The translations under genes were made by a program, and so were the position numbers. A stretch of DNA of 64,000 nucleotides from Bremia lactucae. Taxonomy: Eukaryota > Oomycota > Peronosporomycetes > Peronosporales > Peronosporaceae. The notes below the pieces were generated by a model. That model saw nothing but the letters and a program-made list of their open reading frames with translations, was not told where the DNA came from and ran no database searches. The first letter of the stretch is position 1, and each line of letters opens with the position of its first letter. Where the stretch lies: the NCBI RefSeq assembly GCF_004359215.1, contig NC_090610.1, positions 12,131,379-12,195,378 on the forward strand, given 5' to 3'. Of this stretch, positions 1-10,880 are shown in pieces.

Positions 1-1135
1 GTCAAGAGATTTGCAAATTCTCTTGAGGTTGCTGGATCAGTAGGGCGTTGCGCCCCTACTGACCCCGTCCATTTTTTGGCGGTCCGCCTCGCTGTTGCGA
101 TTTCGCAACAACGTCGGACCCGCGACCGTTGCCCTTTTTGGCATACGGTCCAAAATTACGTTCAGTACCTTTCGGTGCTGGGCGTGGGGCACTACACTCA
201 TGAGCGTAGTGTCCTAATTTTTGGCAGCGATGGCATTTCTGCAATCGCTTATTGCTCGAAAAGCGAGGTCTCTCGCTTTCGACGTAAGAGAGGTCCATGG
301 GTTCTGGACCTCCTAACTCGTGTCGTCTTGGAGGACGATACGATGACGAACTAGCTTGAGCCTGTCTCAAGCTAAAGTCCTCCTGTTCCGCAACGGATAT
401 TGCTTCTTCAAGCGTATCCAGTTCCAAGCGGAACAGGTGGGTCTTTACGGGACCATCCGTAAGACCTTGCATGAACACCGTAATTAACGTGTGTTTATGA
501 AATGGATTGTTCGTGATGCAACTTGCTAAGAGTCGTACGTGCTGGGCATAAGCGTGAGCATCACGCTTGCCTTGTTTGAGTTTCAGAAGCTCTGATCGAG
601 CTCTGAACTCAGCTCTTGGTGGTTCAAACGTCTGTTTGAGTCGGGCTTTAAAAAGCCTCTAGCAGCCCAAAGACGTATGGGTCGCGCAACTTGAGGCCCA
701 ATGCTAAATTTGATAAGGAAATGCGACTTGCATTTGCTCGTCGACGATGTGACGTGCCCTTATGGCATCGTCCAAAACGACAAACCAACTCAAGAAGGAG
801 TCTTCTTCGACTCCCTTATACTTAGAGATATCAATCTTTAAAGTTTCGGGACGACGCGTATCCGTCGTCCCAGGTACAGGGGTCTGTACCTGTTGAGAGC
901 CTTGCTGATTCAGCAGCGCTACTCTCTCCTTCATCTCGTCAAGTTCATGTTGTATGAACTTGGCGATAGTTGAATGGAGGGCATCTCTGTCTAAGTTGGA
1001 CAGTAATGCCAGGATTGCATCGTTTCCTACGGATGAACTCATTCGTTCAACCGCACTCCTTTCTATATCACTTAAAAAGGAGTAGCTTTCAGGGGAAACG
1101 TGATGCGTATTCCCACTACCATCTAACATGTCCAT
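1..1135 (-). pseudogene. Ty3/gypsy Gag, family A (broken), with start of protease
   Basis: This is the Gag of a minus-strand LTR retrotransposon whose pol lies beyond the left window edge. The start (ATGGACATG at 1135) is shared with other copies in the window. The N-terminal half runs to about 705, where a short deletion and frameshift remove the stretch corresponding to AQSNLAGRAK in the copy at 8349. The reading resumes in another frame and ends at a stop at 56-58. A CCHC zinc knuckle (CHRCQKLGHYAHEC, CX2CX4HX4C) is intact at 194-235. Bases 1-55 read DPATSREFANLL in a different frame, the same start of the protease segment seen at 53.6 kb, so protease follows Gag in another frame. Gag would form the virus-like particle and bind the element RNA. 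Class assignment is firm; the protein is not functional as read. Confidence 0.85.
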
Positions 1136-1164
1136 GTTAAATGTGGGAAATGTGGTCCTTGGAC

Positions 1165-1183
1165 GGACTACAAAGTGCTACCA
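1165..1183 (-). other. Retrotransposon primer-binding site (family A element)
   Basis: The minus strand reads TGGTAGCACTTTGTAGTCC two bases after the LTR end, the standard place for a tRNA primer site. The implied tRNA 3' end, ...GTGCTACCA, fits a eukaryotic initiator tRNA-Met acceptor end. That tRNA identity is an inference from the last bases only. Confidence 0.65.
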
Positions 1184-1185
1184 GG

Positions 1186-1628
1186 TGTAACGGGGCACTA
1201 CGACTTGTACTGCTTCAGTACAAGTCCACTTCGCACTGCTTCACATGCGAGTGGTGCCTTACATTACTTCACGTACACTAGTACGTGCAGAGGAAGATTT
1301 CTCTTTAAGACAACTAACTTAAAGAGGGTAAAATGAAAACTGTATTTAATATAATTAAGTATCTCTTCTTTATATCTGTTAATGCTAGCGTAATAATAAA
1401 CTAATACGAAATATGCAATTGAAAACTTATATGTCTCTCTCTTTGTTTTCGTTCACAGCTGATTAGTCTGCGGGATAAATAGATATAATTGCCTATACCT
1501 ATTTATGGATAAGATTTTTGAGCATAACTATATAAAGTAATATTCTCTAAATATTATCTACCTTTTAAATAATATATTAGTTAACTACCTTTAAGTGTAA
1601 ATTTCATGTAACGACACATCCCGTTAGA
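1186..1628 (-). repeat. 5' LTR, family A, minus orientation
   Basis: It begins TGTAACGGGGCAC and ends near a mutated ACATCCCGTTAGA, matching the LTRs at 7851, 23373, 24125, 29275 and 55372. It directly abuts the primer site and gag of the minus-strand element, so it is that element's 5' LTR. The GACTTGTACTGCTTCAGTACAAGTC-type hairpin lies near the U5 end. Length is about 443 bp. Confidence 0.9.
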
Positions 1629-2030
1629 TCCTTCCTGATACGAAAAATTGTAATTCTTAGTTATCCAAAAAAGATGTTAACAAAAAAATATTTTTGATCG
1701 TTGGACGGACACAATTGAATCCGTCAATTTCGGTTAACTAAGGACTCCAAAAGCATGTCAAGCAGCTAGGGCAACGAGGGCTGAAAGAATCGGATATAGT
1801 GGTTTAAAAATATTCAATCATCACGCGAGATTTTCGTGTACCCGGGGCAAAAAAGTTTACACACAAGCACGTCGCCTTGTGTTCCTTTTTCTTGCTGGCA
1901 TTCTTTATCGTAGGAATGTGAAATGGCACAGAAACGCCAGTGGTGAAAAGAATAATTGCCTTAGCACGCATGTCGACCATCACTTGACGCTAGCGTCATT
2001 TAAACTTCTTCAATCGCCTTGGAAATATCT
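1629..2030. other. No gene recognised
   Basis: This is AT-rich sequence between an LTR and an imperfect tandem repeat. No coding pattern, RNA gene or named repeat was seen. Confidence 0.4.
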
Positions 2031-2650
2031 TCGTTGCTCATGACCTGTTCATTGTCAATAATATGTTCCAGGTGCTCTGAAACTTAAATTTACGCATCTC
2101 TCTTGACAGCGCCCCGGTCCGTCGACGAGTTCATGCGGTTTCTTAACCATAAAGACCGTCTTTAGGGCTCTCGCCACGTCCACTTGTTCTAACGTCGAGT
2201 GGTTATGAAATGCTTTGAAATGTCGTGACCAATTCTCAGACAGAATTCAGACTCATGTCTCTGAACCACTTGCTTCAATGCTTCAAGTAAGAGTGTGGAG
2301 ATGCGCCAACGGCTAGCATCAGAGAGGAAACGAAATAAACAAAGTCAATAGCGTAAATTCTTGCAGCTCATGCCTGTGCATGATCAATAAGATCGTCCAG
2401 GAACTCAGAAACTGAAATCTCGAACCACCTTGACAGCGCACAAAGCCTCAACGAGCTCAGAAGATTTCTTCATAAGACCGACGAGAATCCGACGCGTCCA
2501 AGTCAACGTCGAGCGGAAACGAAATGCTTGAAACGTCAACACCAATCCTGAGAAGAATTCAGACAAAGGTCTCGAGTCTTACCCCAACAATTCAAGTAAG
2601 AGTGTGGAGATGCACAACGCCTAGCAAAGATCCCATGTTGCTACTGTCGA
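2031..2650. repeat. Imperfect tandem duplication, period about 310 bp
   Basis: The segment ending CAAGTAAGAGTGTGGAGATG near 2290 recurs near 2595. Earlier parts also align (AACGTCGAG at about 2190 and 2505; CTTGACAGCGC at about 2103 and 2429). The second unit is diverged by eye to roughly 70-75%. On the minus strand both units give short related reading frames, around VSEHLEHIIDNEQVMS and VSEFLDDLIDHAQA, so this may be a decayed coding repeat. The product is not recognised. Confidence 0.55.
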
Positions 2651-3981
2651 GGAGTGGAGGATGTAAGAGGTACGCTAGGAAATAATGGGTCGAGTATGTA
2701 TATGCCTGGACATAGTCTTGAGCAGCGAACCATTTCTTTTTGTCGGTTCTAGGAAGCTCTCGTCCATTATGGACGACAAGCAACTTCTACAAAGGTCTCT
2801 TCTGGAACTGGTGTGACTATTTCGTGGATTTTTCCTTCCTTTGATTCGGCAAGGAACAGATCTTACGACATCTCCGGGAATTTTACTATCTCCTCGGAAG
2901 ATTTAAAGACTTGCCGGAGCACATCAACCGAGGTTGCCTCCAAAATTTTGTATTTGACGGCCTCGAACATCTCTTTCGAAGGCCAGTCCTCTATAATAGG
3001 AACTGATACGAAAGTCACTCGTTTAGACATGCCTTTGATCGTCCTAATCTGTTGAGTACACGTTTGTCGAGTCACTACGACCTTTGACGTGAAGTTGCCC
3101 TCCTGGCTTACGCACCCCTTTCAATCGCACCAGGCTCTAGGCACTGTGCCGGCTCATGCGACACTTGACTTCTTGTCAGTTCGACGTCAACTGCCACAGG
3201 CTCTCAGCCCTGTGCAGGTCATGGGACACATGACTACTTCGCATTGCCCTTTTCACTACTCCAGTCTCCACGAGCTGGGTAGGGATTGGTGACGTTTGAC
3301 ATCCGTTAACGCACCCTCTACTGTGTTTGACACGAACTCAGTTGCACACGCCTCTCGCAGGAGCGCTTATTTTCCGGTGTCCTGCGTAGAGTTCGCAACT
3401 GTGCGTGTGCGCCAGTGATTTCATGGTAAGTGTTTTGCCAAGCATGGCATGCCCGGGGTGAGGTGATACGGACTCTCCTTACCTTGCACTGTGAACTTCT
3501 CTTTAAAAAGGAAGTCAATCAAGCTGAAGGCAAGTTTTACCTCAACTCCCTCAGACTTTTCGAGCGCGCCGTTTGCTAAAGAGCGGTTGCCTCTTCTCGC
3601 TTGTCATCCTGGCAAAGCGACTCAAACATCGCCGGTCTCTTTCTTAGACCCGCGAGTTTTACAAAATTTTGTGATGCACCCGAATCCACTAGGAGTGTCA
3701 TCACCTGGTCATAGCCTCAAGCGCTATAGACCAGCAGAGTCGAGGTCCAAAATTTCGAGACCTCAGGGACTACGCATCCCATTGCTTGGGCAACTCTGAA
3801 CTTAGAGGTAGCTTAAGAGTCAGCGTCAGTAGGGCATCCTGCCCCTTCTGCGCTTCTGCATTTCCGACCCCTCAGTGGTCGATGCAGAACTCATGCGTCT
3901 CGCACGCTGGCTCTTGCCATCGCCCTTTGGGTAGGGAGACCCCTTGCTGGGTATCTTTGCCCCAGCAGGGACCCTGACATA
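2651..3981 (-). pseudogene. Degenerate sequence downstream of family D Gag, probably protease/pol relic
   Basis: This stretch lies downstream, on the minus strand, of the gag relic at 3982-4960 and holds only short open frames (for example 2863-3075 and 3318-3518). No diagnostic protease or reverse transcriptase motif could be read, so its identity rests on position only. On the plus strand several open frames are proline- and serine-rich, without a recognisable domain. Confidence 0.3.
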
Positions 3982-4960
3982 GCATCGAGCCATCATATGG
4001 CCGCGCTTGCTGCATTAAAAGCAGGCAACATCTGCCTTGCCTAACTCCATGGGAGTGGCTTCTGACCTCTCGACCGATGAATTAAACCACGCTGTCGCCG
4101 AGGCACAGTTGGAGGATTGCTCCTCAACTTAGGCAATTTGGATTGCTTCTTCCATCGTCGACGGCACCTTTTTGAAAAGGGCCTATCGCGAAGGGCCGTA
4201 CCGTAGTCCGTTCATAAACGTGGACACCTTAAAGTGCTCCGAAATAGGTCTTTCAGTAATGGACGCCGACAGCGAGCGCATCTCCTGCACATACTCTTGC
4301 AGAGATCGCTTTGTCTGTCGCGCTCCAAAGAAGCGCGCCTGAAGCAACACTCCGTTGTTCGGCAGCTGGTAGATGGCGCGAATCTTTGTTTTCAAGATTG
4401 TTGATGAAAGGAACGTCCGTCATACGCGCCGAGTAAGCCCTCTCTGAGGCCTCACCGCGCAGGTGCGACATGGCGTGCGACACCATATGGCTGTCTTCCT
4501 CGATGAGCTGCGCCACACCGCATTGCTTCACGGCTAACAGCCAGTAAACAATCGTATACGCTGCAGTTCCATCGAACTTAGACGAGTCCATCCGAATGAG
4601 CCTCGGCTGATGCGGCCGGACGAAGAACATCCCAACAGTCCTGTAAAGAGCCTCGCTCTGAGCCTGCTCACGCCTTAGTTCATCCTGAGTCTAAGTGACG
4701 GAATCCGTTGCACCATGGCTCTGTGCCTCGGACGCAGATCTCCGCTGTCCGAGCACAAATGCCCCAAATTGCTCCAACTGAGCAACATGTTGCTCAGGCG
4801 GACTGCCCAAAATCCCGACTTCTTTAACGTGCAGTAAGGTTGTTGTGGTGATCGCCTTAGCGACCTCATCCAACGAACTAAGTACTTTCATATACGTGTT
4901 GTCACGGAAGCGGAAATTCGGATCTTCGTGCGCTCTTGTCGTAGGAAGCAAATTTCCGAC
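3982..4960 (-). pseudogene. Ty3/gypsy Gag relic, family D
   Basis: Three overlapping minus-strand frames (4691-4951, 4253-4630, 4183-4395) together read as a retrotransposon Gag: a leader, a core containing PRLIRMDSSKFDG, and an LQEYVQEMRSLSASI segment typical of Ty3 Gag (compare YVxELRTLITALQL at 22.6 kb). A CCHC knuckle follows at 3982-4023 (C-F-stop-C-SKRG-H-MMAR-C) with a stop inside it. Frameshifts separate the pieces. It is a different Gag family from the A and B elements here. Confidence 0.65.
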
Positions 4961-6344
4961 TGATCTATATTTTATCGAATTAAATATAAATACCTATTTT
5001 TTAACTAATCCTAAAATGCTATCTTTGTAGATAGACACTAATATCTATTGCGAGCGTATCTTTTCTAGATACCTCGCGAACTGGATGACGCAAGCCGTCA
5101 TCCCCGCTAATGTTAATGCCCTCTGGGATATCACAGACTCAAGGGTGGGTCACAATGTGAGCCACGCCCAAGCAGTAGGTACAATTACATTACTTAACTT
5201 ACTGACCATCCTCTTAAGTACACAAAAAGTACTTTACGGGGATTGTGCAACATTTGGGCAACTTTAGCCCGTTACAAAAGAGTTGAATCGAAGCCTTGAA
5301 TTCTGGATTATACCCGCATCATATGGCTGGATTTTTAAGGTTGCATTTGGCGGAAGGTAAAAGAGCTAAATATTTCTCAAACGTTGTTCTAAACTGGAAC
5401 ATGTGCAGTGCAGTTGTCTAGGATGAGAGCAACCTTGCGTCCCTTCATCCGCTGATCAAGCGCTTTTAATTAAATAGCAAAGACGTTAAGAGTCATACAC
5501 GCTTTGCTGTGTTCGCATGATATTTGCAGCCCAAACTTTCTCGTTAACGTTTGAGGGTTAAACGATTTGTCAAACATCCACAGCGAGAGTTTCTCTGAGC
5601 TATCGCTTTGCTCAGTTAGTTATATTGATGCGTCCCTTGCTCTTTTATGGGCATCAAGCTGTTTTACGGTGAGTGAGTTGCCAGCTTGCAAGCGCTAGAA
5701 AAGGTCTGTCTCTTTCGTGTTGTAATTGTCTTCGACCCTTACGCATTCAAATTCTGATTCTTCTTGGAAGTGCTATCTCAATCGCCTCCATATCCCCCTA
5801 ACCATTTTCGCCGTGTCATTTGCGAAGCCTCAATTAGCAGCGAAGGTTTAAAAATGCAGAGTTGTTTTTAGGTCTTACCAGAAATACTGATGTGCCCTTC
5901 CATTGCTTTGATCTCTGTAAACAGTGCATCATCAAGGCGAGGGTATAAACTTCGCGGTGAAATTTGATGTCATGCTAGTTATTATCCTTACGCGGTATCC
6001 AAGTCCAGACGCTTTGCACCAATTCTCAATGTGCTTGAAATTGATACTTGCGTAACCTTCAATCGTGCGTCTCTTCCACCCATTTGAATATGTTAGATTG
6101 CTGAAGGACTTCTAGGCGATGCTCACGATTTGCGTAACGAATACCATCGGTGAGCGTTTGGTGCAATGATTCTTTCACAATACCTCCAAGTTTATTAATA
6201 CTTATGAAGGATGTTTTTGTACCTGATTAAGGCTGGCGATAAAACACGGAAAATACAAAATGTATTGTTCAGGTATTACGGTTGTAGTTTCCACTTCTAT
6301 AATACACGATCCTTCCCCATTCTCCCACTCGACGCGGCTGTTGA
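4961..6344. other. No gene recognised
   Basis: About 1.4 kb without a convincing open frame or known motif. Only short random frames (4845-5030, 5085-5267) occur. It is probably old repeat DNA. Confidence 0.4.
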
Positions 6345-6870
6345 AACAAGGCATCTTTAACTGTACTTAACAGTATTAGTTCACCTTACACTGATTACAG
6401 TGTAGGTGAGGTGCCTCGAAATTTCACGTACACAAAGGTACAGAGGAAGGTTTCCGTTACACCTAAGGGTATTTAGCTTAAAGAGGTCTAGGCTAAGGCT
6501 TTACAATAGAGAAAAGTAAAACTGTAATTATATATAGTTTCATACGTGACGATCTTCTATCTACTAGTGAACTTATTATTTTAATAACTAATTAAGAATG
6601 GTCCCTCCTTGCGCGCCGCACAATCGTGTCTTATAACTATTGGCGGGGTTGATTTGGACTGAAATCAACCAATCAGTAGAGCTCTAATGTCTACTTGCGT
6701 CAAAAATACAAAGTTTGTCAATATTAGAACTATTTAAGTCAAAATTAATAAAGATTATAAATATGTACTTCTTTATTTATCTCCTCGCATTTGAAATAAT
6801 ATTTATTATTCCTCTAGTAGAACATATAATTTATTTATCCTCTTATGGAAAATTATACTTATGTAACGGG
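6345..6870 (-). repeat. LTR family B remnant, minus orientation
   Basis: It aligns along most of its length with the family B LTRs at 55824-56302 (-) and 29757-30245 (+): the TACACTGATTACAGTGTAG hairpin, the CGATCTTCTATCTACTAG segment, the TTGGCGGGGTTGATTT block and the AT-rich ATTATTTCC end. Both termini are eroded and no primer site or gag is attached, so it is a solo or truncated LTR. Confidence 0.7.
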
Positions 6871-7114
6871 AGTTGAAATTGGTAACTGGTATTTGTGGTT
6901 CACCAGGGCTTCGCTCCCCCAAAGTCACGTCCCCTTCCATTTGTATTTCTTCTTGAATTTATCATTTGTAACAGCTGTTTTTACTTGGCGTAATTACCAA
7001 CCTACAAGGACAAATTCATGAGGGTTGGAAAATGTGTGGTTAAGAGTAGTGCTAAGCAGGTGTAACTAATAAAACTCACTTAGGATTTTTTTCTGTCCAC
7101 AATTCAACAATCTG
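6871..7114. other. No gene recognised
   Basis: Spacer between the LTR B remnant and the pogo-type transposase fragment. Nothing identifiable was seen. Confidence 0.35.
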
Positions 7115-7500
7115 ATGCAGGCAAGCACTCTACAAGGGACATCAAATTTTATGATCTGGTGGCTAATGCAGCTCTTCTGTTTCAGGCTGACAATCTGGTG
7201 GCTTATGCACCTCTTCTTTTTTAGGCTGACAATTCGCTTGCAACACGGCTGCTGGAGAGGCGGAAGCAAAGCAGGATCAAATAAAGATGGCTATCTGCTG
7301 CAATGGTGATGGGTCCGACAGAATACCCCTTTGGATCATTGGAAAGCCCGCTGCCTCCTCGCTGCGGAAGCAGCGAGGAGGCAGCGAGGAGAAGCGTACT
7401 TTGAATCTCCAGAACCTTGGCTGTCAGTATCGCAGCAATAAGATGGCCTGGATGAATCAAATCATTTTTTTTGGAGTGGGTTGAAGCAATCGGCACAAAC
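7115..7500 (+). pseudogene. pogo/Tigger-type DDE transposase fragment
   Basis: The frame at 7287-7484 reads PLWIIGKPA, then NLQNLGCQYRSNKMAWM, followed after a frame change by EWVEAIG. This matches the pogo/Tigger block 'PLVIGKxxxPRCFK...YxxNKKAWM...F..WL' of Tc1/mariner DDE transposases. A 30-45 bp segment (CTGACAATCTGGTGGCT...) is present twice at about 7150-7230. The expected PRCF segment is replaced by a perfect hairpin at 7351-7384. Neither end of the gene is present. It is a dead fragment. Confidence 0.6.
7351..7384. repeat. Perfect 15-bp inverted repeat with 4-base loop
   Basis: CTGCCTCCTCGCTGC, GGAA, GCAGCGAGGAGGCAG. The arms are exactly complementary. It sits inside the pogo-type transposase frame where a conserved PRCF segment would be expected, and a further GCGAGGAG copy follows directly. 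Confidence 0.9.
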
Positions 7501-7789
7501 CAAATGATTCAGCCTGACATTCGAGATTTCTTCAGACGTGTTTAGGTAGTGCTTTAGAAAAATTTACAGTGTCTGATTTTTTTCTTAAAGAAAAATTATT
7601 TGAATAATAAATTAAAAAAAATGGGAACTCATATAACATTTCATAATAAAATTAGAGAGGTTTAAAAATTACTTAATGCGTCCGACCTTGGGACGGACGA
7701 TTTTATTAATTTTCGGTATTATTAATTAAAGACAGATTAATTTTTGAAACGTTCTACTTTGTTTAATAAATACTGTAGAGCATTTCTGC

Positions 7790-7850
7790 AACGGGGTGTA
7801 TCGTTACATGAAATTAACACTTGGGAGTAATCAAAGAGAGAGTTACAGAT
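7790..7850 (+). repeat. Truncated family A LTR start
   Basis: AACGGGGTGTATCGTTACATGAAATTAACACTT matches the first bases of the family A LTR, then jumps to AGTAATCAAAGAGAG from the LTR middle. A full LTR follows at 7851. It is probably an older LTR cut by deletion or by the following insertion. Confidence 0.65.
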
Positions 7851-8292
7851 TGTAACGGGGTGTATCGTTAAATGAAATAACCACTTAAAGGTTGTTGTTT
7901 AATATATTAACGAAAAGGTAGATAATATTTGGAAGATATTACTTTATATAGTAATATTCGGAATTCTTATCCATAAATAGGTATAGGCCATTACATCTAT
8001 TTATTCCGCAGACTAATCAGCTGTAGGTGTAATCAAAGAGAGTTACGAATACGATAGAGATAAGAATTCATTTACATGTTTAGTATTAGATTATAGTTAA
8101 GTTAGCATAGATTACGAGACACTTAACTATATTTAATACAGTTTTCATTTTACCCTCTTAAGTCTACTTTCTTAAGAGAAGTCTTCCTCTGCACGTACAT
8201 TGTACGTCACCTAACGTAAGGCACCACTCACAACTGAAGCAGTGTGAAGTGCACGTGTACTGAAACAGTACAAGTCGTAGTGCCCCGTTACA
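7851..8292 (+). repeat. 5' LTR, family A, plus orientation
   Basis: It starts TGTAACGGGG and ends GTGCCCCGTTACA (442 bp). The primer site and gag follow in the same orientation, so it is the 5' LTR of a plus-strand element. U5 carries hairpins including CACA...TGTG at 8229-8246. Confidence 0.9.
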
Positions 8293-8294
8293 CC

Positions 8295-8313
8295 TGGTAG
8301 CACTTTGTAGTCC
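8295..8313 (+). other. Primer-binding site, family A element
   Basis: TGGTAGCACTTTGTAGTCC begins two bases after the LTR. It is identical to the site of the minus-strand element at 1165-1183. Confidence 0.65.
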
Positions 8314-8342
8314 GTCCAAGGACCACATTTCCCACATCTTAC

Positions 8343-8868
8343 TTGGACATGCTAGATGATAGTAGGAATACGCATCACGTTTCCCCTGAAAGCTACTCCT
8401 TTCTAAGTGATATAGAAAGGAGTGCGGTTGAACGAATGAGTTCGACCGTAGGAAACGATGTAATCCTGGCATTACTGTCCAACTTAGACAGAGATGCCCT
8501 CCATTCAACTATCGCCAAGTTCATACAACATGAACTTGACGAGATGAAGGAAAAAGTAGCCTTGCTGAATCAGCAAGGCTCTCAACAGGCGGAACTGTTG
8601 AGATTACAACAGGTACAGACCCCTGTACCTGGGATGACGCAAACGCGTCGTCCCGAAACCTTAAAGATTGACATCTCTAAGTATAGGGGAGTCGAAGAAG
8701 ACTCCCTCTTGAGATGGTTTGTCGAGTTAGACGATGCCATAAGGGCACGTCACATCATCGACGAGCAAATGCAAATCGCATTCGCTCAATCAAATCTGGC
8801 AGGTCGTGCCAAAACTTGGGCATTGGGCCTTAAGTTGCGCGACCCATACGTCTTTGGGTCGCTAGAGG
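8343..8868 (+). pseudogene. Ty3 Gag, family A, N-terminal part, cut by assembly gap
   Basis: About 175 residues are open and similar throughout to the Gag at 1135. The start codon used by other copies (ATGGACATG) is TTGGACATG here, so translation would have to begin at the ATG at 8349 or the copy is inactive. It contains the HELDEMKE coiled segment and the ETLKIDISKY...W core. The sequence breaks off at the gap after FGSLE, so the zinc knuckle and pol are not visible. The uninterrupted frame into the sugar transporter across the gap is an artefact of counting Ns and is not a fusion gene. Confidence 0.8.
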
Positions 8869-9530
8869 NNNNNNNNNNNNNNNNNNNNNNNNNNNNNNNN
8901 NNNNNNNNNNNNNNNNNNNNNNNNNNNNNNNNNNNNNNNNNNNNNNNNNNNNNNNNNNNNNNNNNNNNNNNNNNNNNNNNNNNNNNNNNNNNNNNNNNNN
9001 NNNNNNNNNNNNNNNNNNNNNNNNNNNNNNNNNNNNNNNNNNNNNNNNNNNNNNNNNNNNNNNNNNNNNNNNNNNNNNNNNNNNNNNNNNNNNNNNNNNN
9101 NNNNNNNNNNNNNNNNNNNNNNNNNNNNNNNNNNNNNNNNNNNNNNNNNNNNNNNNNNNNNNNNNNNNNNNNNNNNNNNNNNNNNNNNNNNNNNNNNNNN
9201 NNNNNNNNNNNNNNNNNNNNNNNNNNNNNNNNNNNNNNNNNNNNNNNNNNNNNNNNNNNNNNNNNNNNNNNNNNNNNNNNNNNNNNNNNNNNNNNNNNNN
9301 NNNNNNNNNNNNNNNNNNNNNNNNNNNNNNNNNNNNNNNNNNNNNNNNNNNNNNNNNNNNNNNNNNNNNNNNNNNNNNNNNNNNNNNNNNNNNNNNNNNN
9401 NNNNNNNNNNNNNNNNNNNNNNNNNNNNNNNNNNNNNNNNNNNNNNNNNNNNNNNNNNNNNNNNNNNNNNNNNNNNNNNNNNNNNNNNNNNNNNNNNNNN
9501 NNNNNNNNNNNNNNNNNNNNNNNNNNNNNN
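8869..9530. other. Assembly gap (662 N)
   Basis: A run of 662 unknown bases. A retrotransposon interior lies on the left and a transporter gene on the right. The missing pol and 3' LTR of the left element would need several kilobases, so the gap length is probably not true. Confidence 0.98.
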
Positions 9531-10880
9531 GCGGAGCCATCGTATACGTACCCATTATTGTTGTCGTGTCTTGTTGCCGTGATCAATGCATTTCAATATG
9601 GCTACAATACAGCCGTGACAGGTGCGATGAATCCTGCTGTCATCTTTCCGAATCACTCGAATATGATGTGGGCGCTCTGTGTCTCGAGCTTTGCCATTGG
9701 TGGACCCATTGGTTCCATCGTTGGCGGCCAATTGAGCACTCTATTAGGCCGTCGACGCACAATGTTTGCAAATTCGTGCCTCTTTGTCCTCGCTGGTGCA
9801 GTCATGGCGTGTGCGATCAATATGTACATGTTAATTGCCGGTCGTTTCTTGGTAGGCATTGCTTCTGGCACGGCAACAGTGATGGTTCCGCTTTATCTTG
9901 GGGAACTTGCGCCCCCGAATCTTCGTGGTGCCCTTGGAACCACGTATCAACTTGCCATGGTCCTTGGCATCTTGTGGACAATAATTATGGCTTTTGGCTT
10001 TGCCGGACCCAGCTTAAGTGCGTTGCAACCAGGATGGCGCCTTATATTTGGGTTTACGGGAATTCTCGGGTTTGTGCAATTAATTCTCGCACCGTGTTTG
10101 GTGGAAAGTCCACGGTGGTTATTGACCAATGGGAAGGCCAAGGAAGCGAAACAAACGTTGCAACGCTTGCGGCAAACTGATGACGTGTTTGAAGAACTTG
10201 ATAGCATTTCCGCGGCAAATTTTAGTGAAACAGGCGATGCTCCAGGAGTTGGACAGGTGTTGCGTGATCAAAGTATTCGGTTGCCATTAATTGTAGCCGT
10301 GGTGTTGCAAATTGCGCAACAATTGAGTGGCATTAATGCCGTCATGTTTTACGCAAGTTCGTTTTTTAAAAGTGCGGGCTTGGCAAATCCACTTATGGGA
10401 ATTGCATTGGTTTATATTGTCAATGTCATGGCTACAATTGTGGCCCTTATGCTGATGGATTCAGCAGGACGGCGGCCATTGTTGCTATGGTCGGTTATGG
10501 GTATGCTCGTATCGAGTGGAGTCTTGACAATGGGACTTCTTGATGTAGTGCCGTATGCAAGTATTTGCAGCGTGGGCGGAGTCATGAGTTTTGTATGGTT
10601 TTTTGAAATTGGACTCGGGCCGATTCCGTGGCTTATTGCTGCCGAGATGTTTCCAGCGAAATCGCGCACGACGGCAACTTCTATTGCAACAATGGTCAAT
10701 TGGTTGGGTCTGTTTCTTATTGGCATTTTTTTTCCGACGATGCAGGAGGTGCTTAAGGACTATATTTTTGTGCCATTTGCCGCTCTCCTCGTCTTGGCAC
10801 TTGGTTTTTCGTACAAATTTGTCCCCGAAACTAAAGGCAAGACGGTCGATGAGATACTAAACGAACTTAATGCCAAGTAG
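9531..10880 (+). CDS. MFS sugar porter (partial, N-terminus in gap)
   Basis: 449 residues from just before the first membrane helix (AVINAFQYGYNTAVTGAMN) to the stop. Sugar-porter signatures are in order: GRR after TM2, RFLVGIASGTATVMVPLYLGE with ELAPPNLRG, an ESPRWLL motif, QQLSGINAVMFY in TM7, and PETKGKT near the C-terminus. About twelve helices are expected. This is the family of GLUT/HXT-like facilitators or proton symporters that carry hexoses across the plasma membrane; the substrate cannot be read from sequence. Only a short N-terminal tail and the start codon are missing. It is convergent with the MLO-like gene, with 175 bases between them. The gene is open throughout and looks functional. 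Confidence 0.92.
   Translation, partial: AEPSYTYPLLLSCLVAVINAFQYGYNTAVTGAMNPAVIFPNHSNMMWALCVSSFAIGGPIGSIVGGQLSTLLGRRRTMFANSCLFVLAGAVMACAINMYMLIAGRFLVGIASGTATVMVPLYLGELAPPNLRGALGTTYQLAMVLGILWTIIMAFGFAGPSLSALQPGWRLIFGFTGILGFVQLILAPCLVESPRWLLTNGKAKEAKQTLQRLRQTDDVFEELDSISAANFSETGDAPGVGQVLRDQSIRLPLIVAVVLQIAQQLSGINAVMFYASSFFKSAGLANPLMGIALVYIVNVMATIVALMLMDSAGRRPLLLWSVMGMLVSSGVLTMGLLDVVPYASICSVGGVMSFVWFFEIGLGPIPWLIAAEMFPAKSRTTATSIATMVNWLGLFLIGIFFPTMQEVLKDYIFVPFAALLVLALGFSYKFVPETKGKTVDEILNELNAK

Noticed and set aside
3089..3977. Plus-strand Pro/Ser-rich ORFs as secreted effectors
   Set aside because: No convincing signal peptide or RXLR/LFLAK-type motif; they lie opposite the family D retroelement relic.
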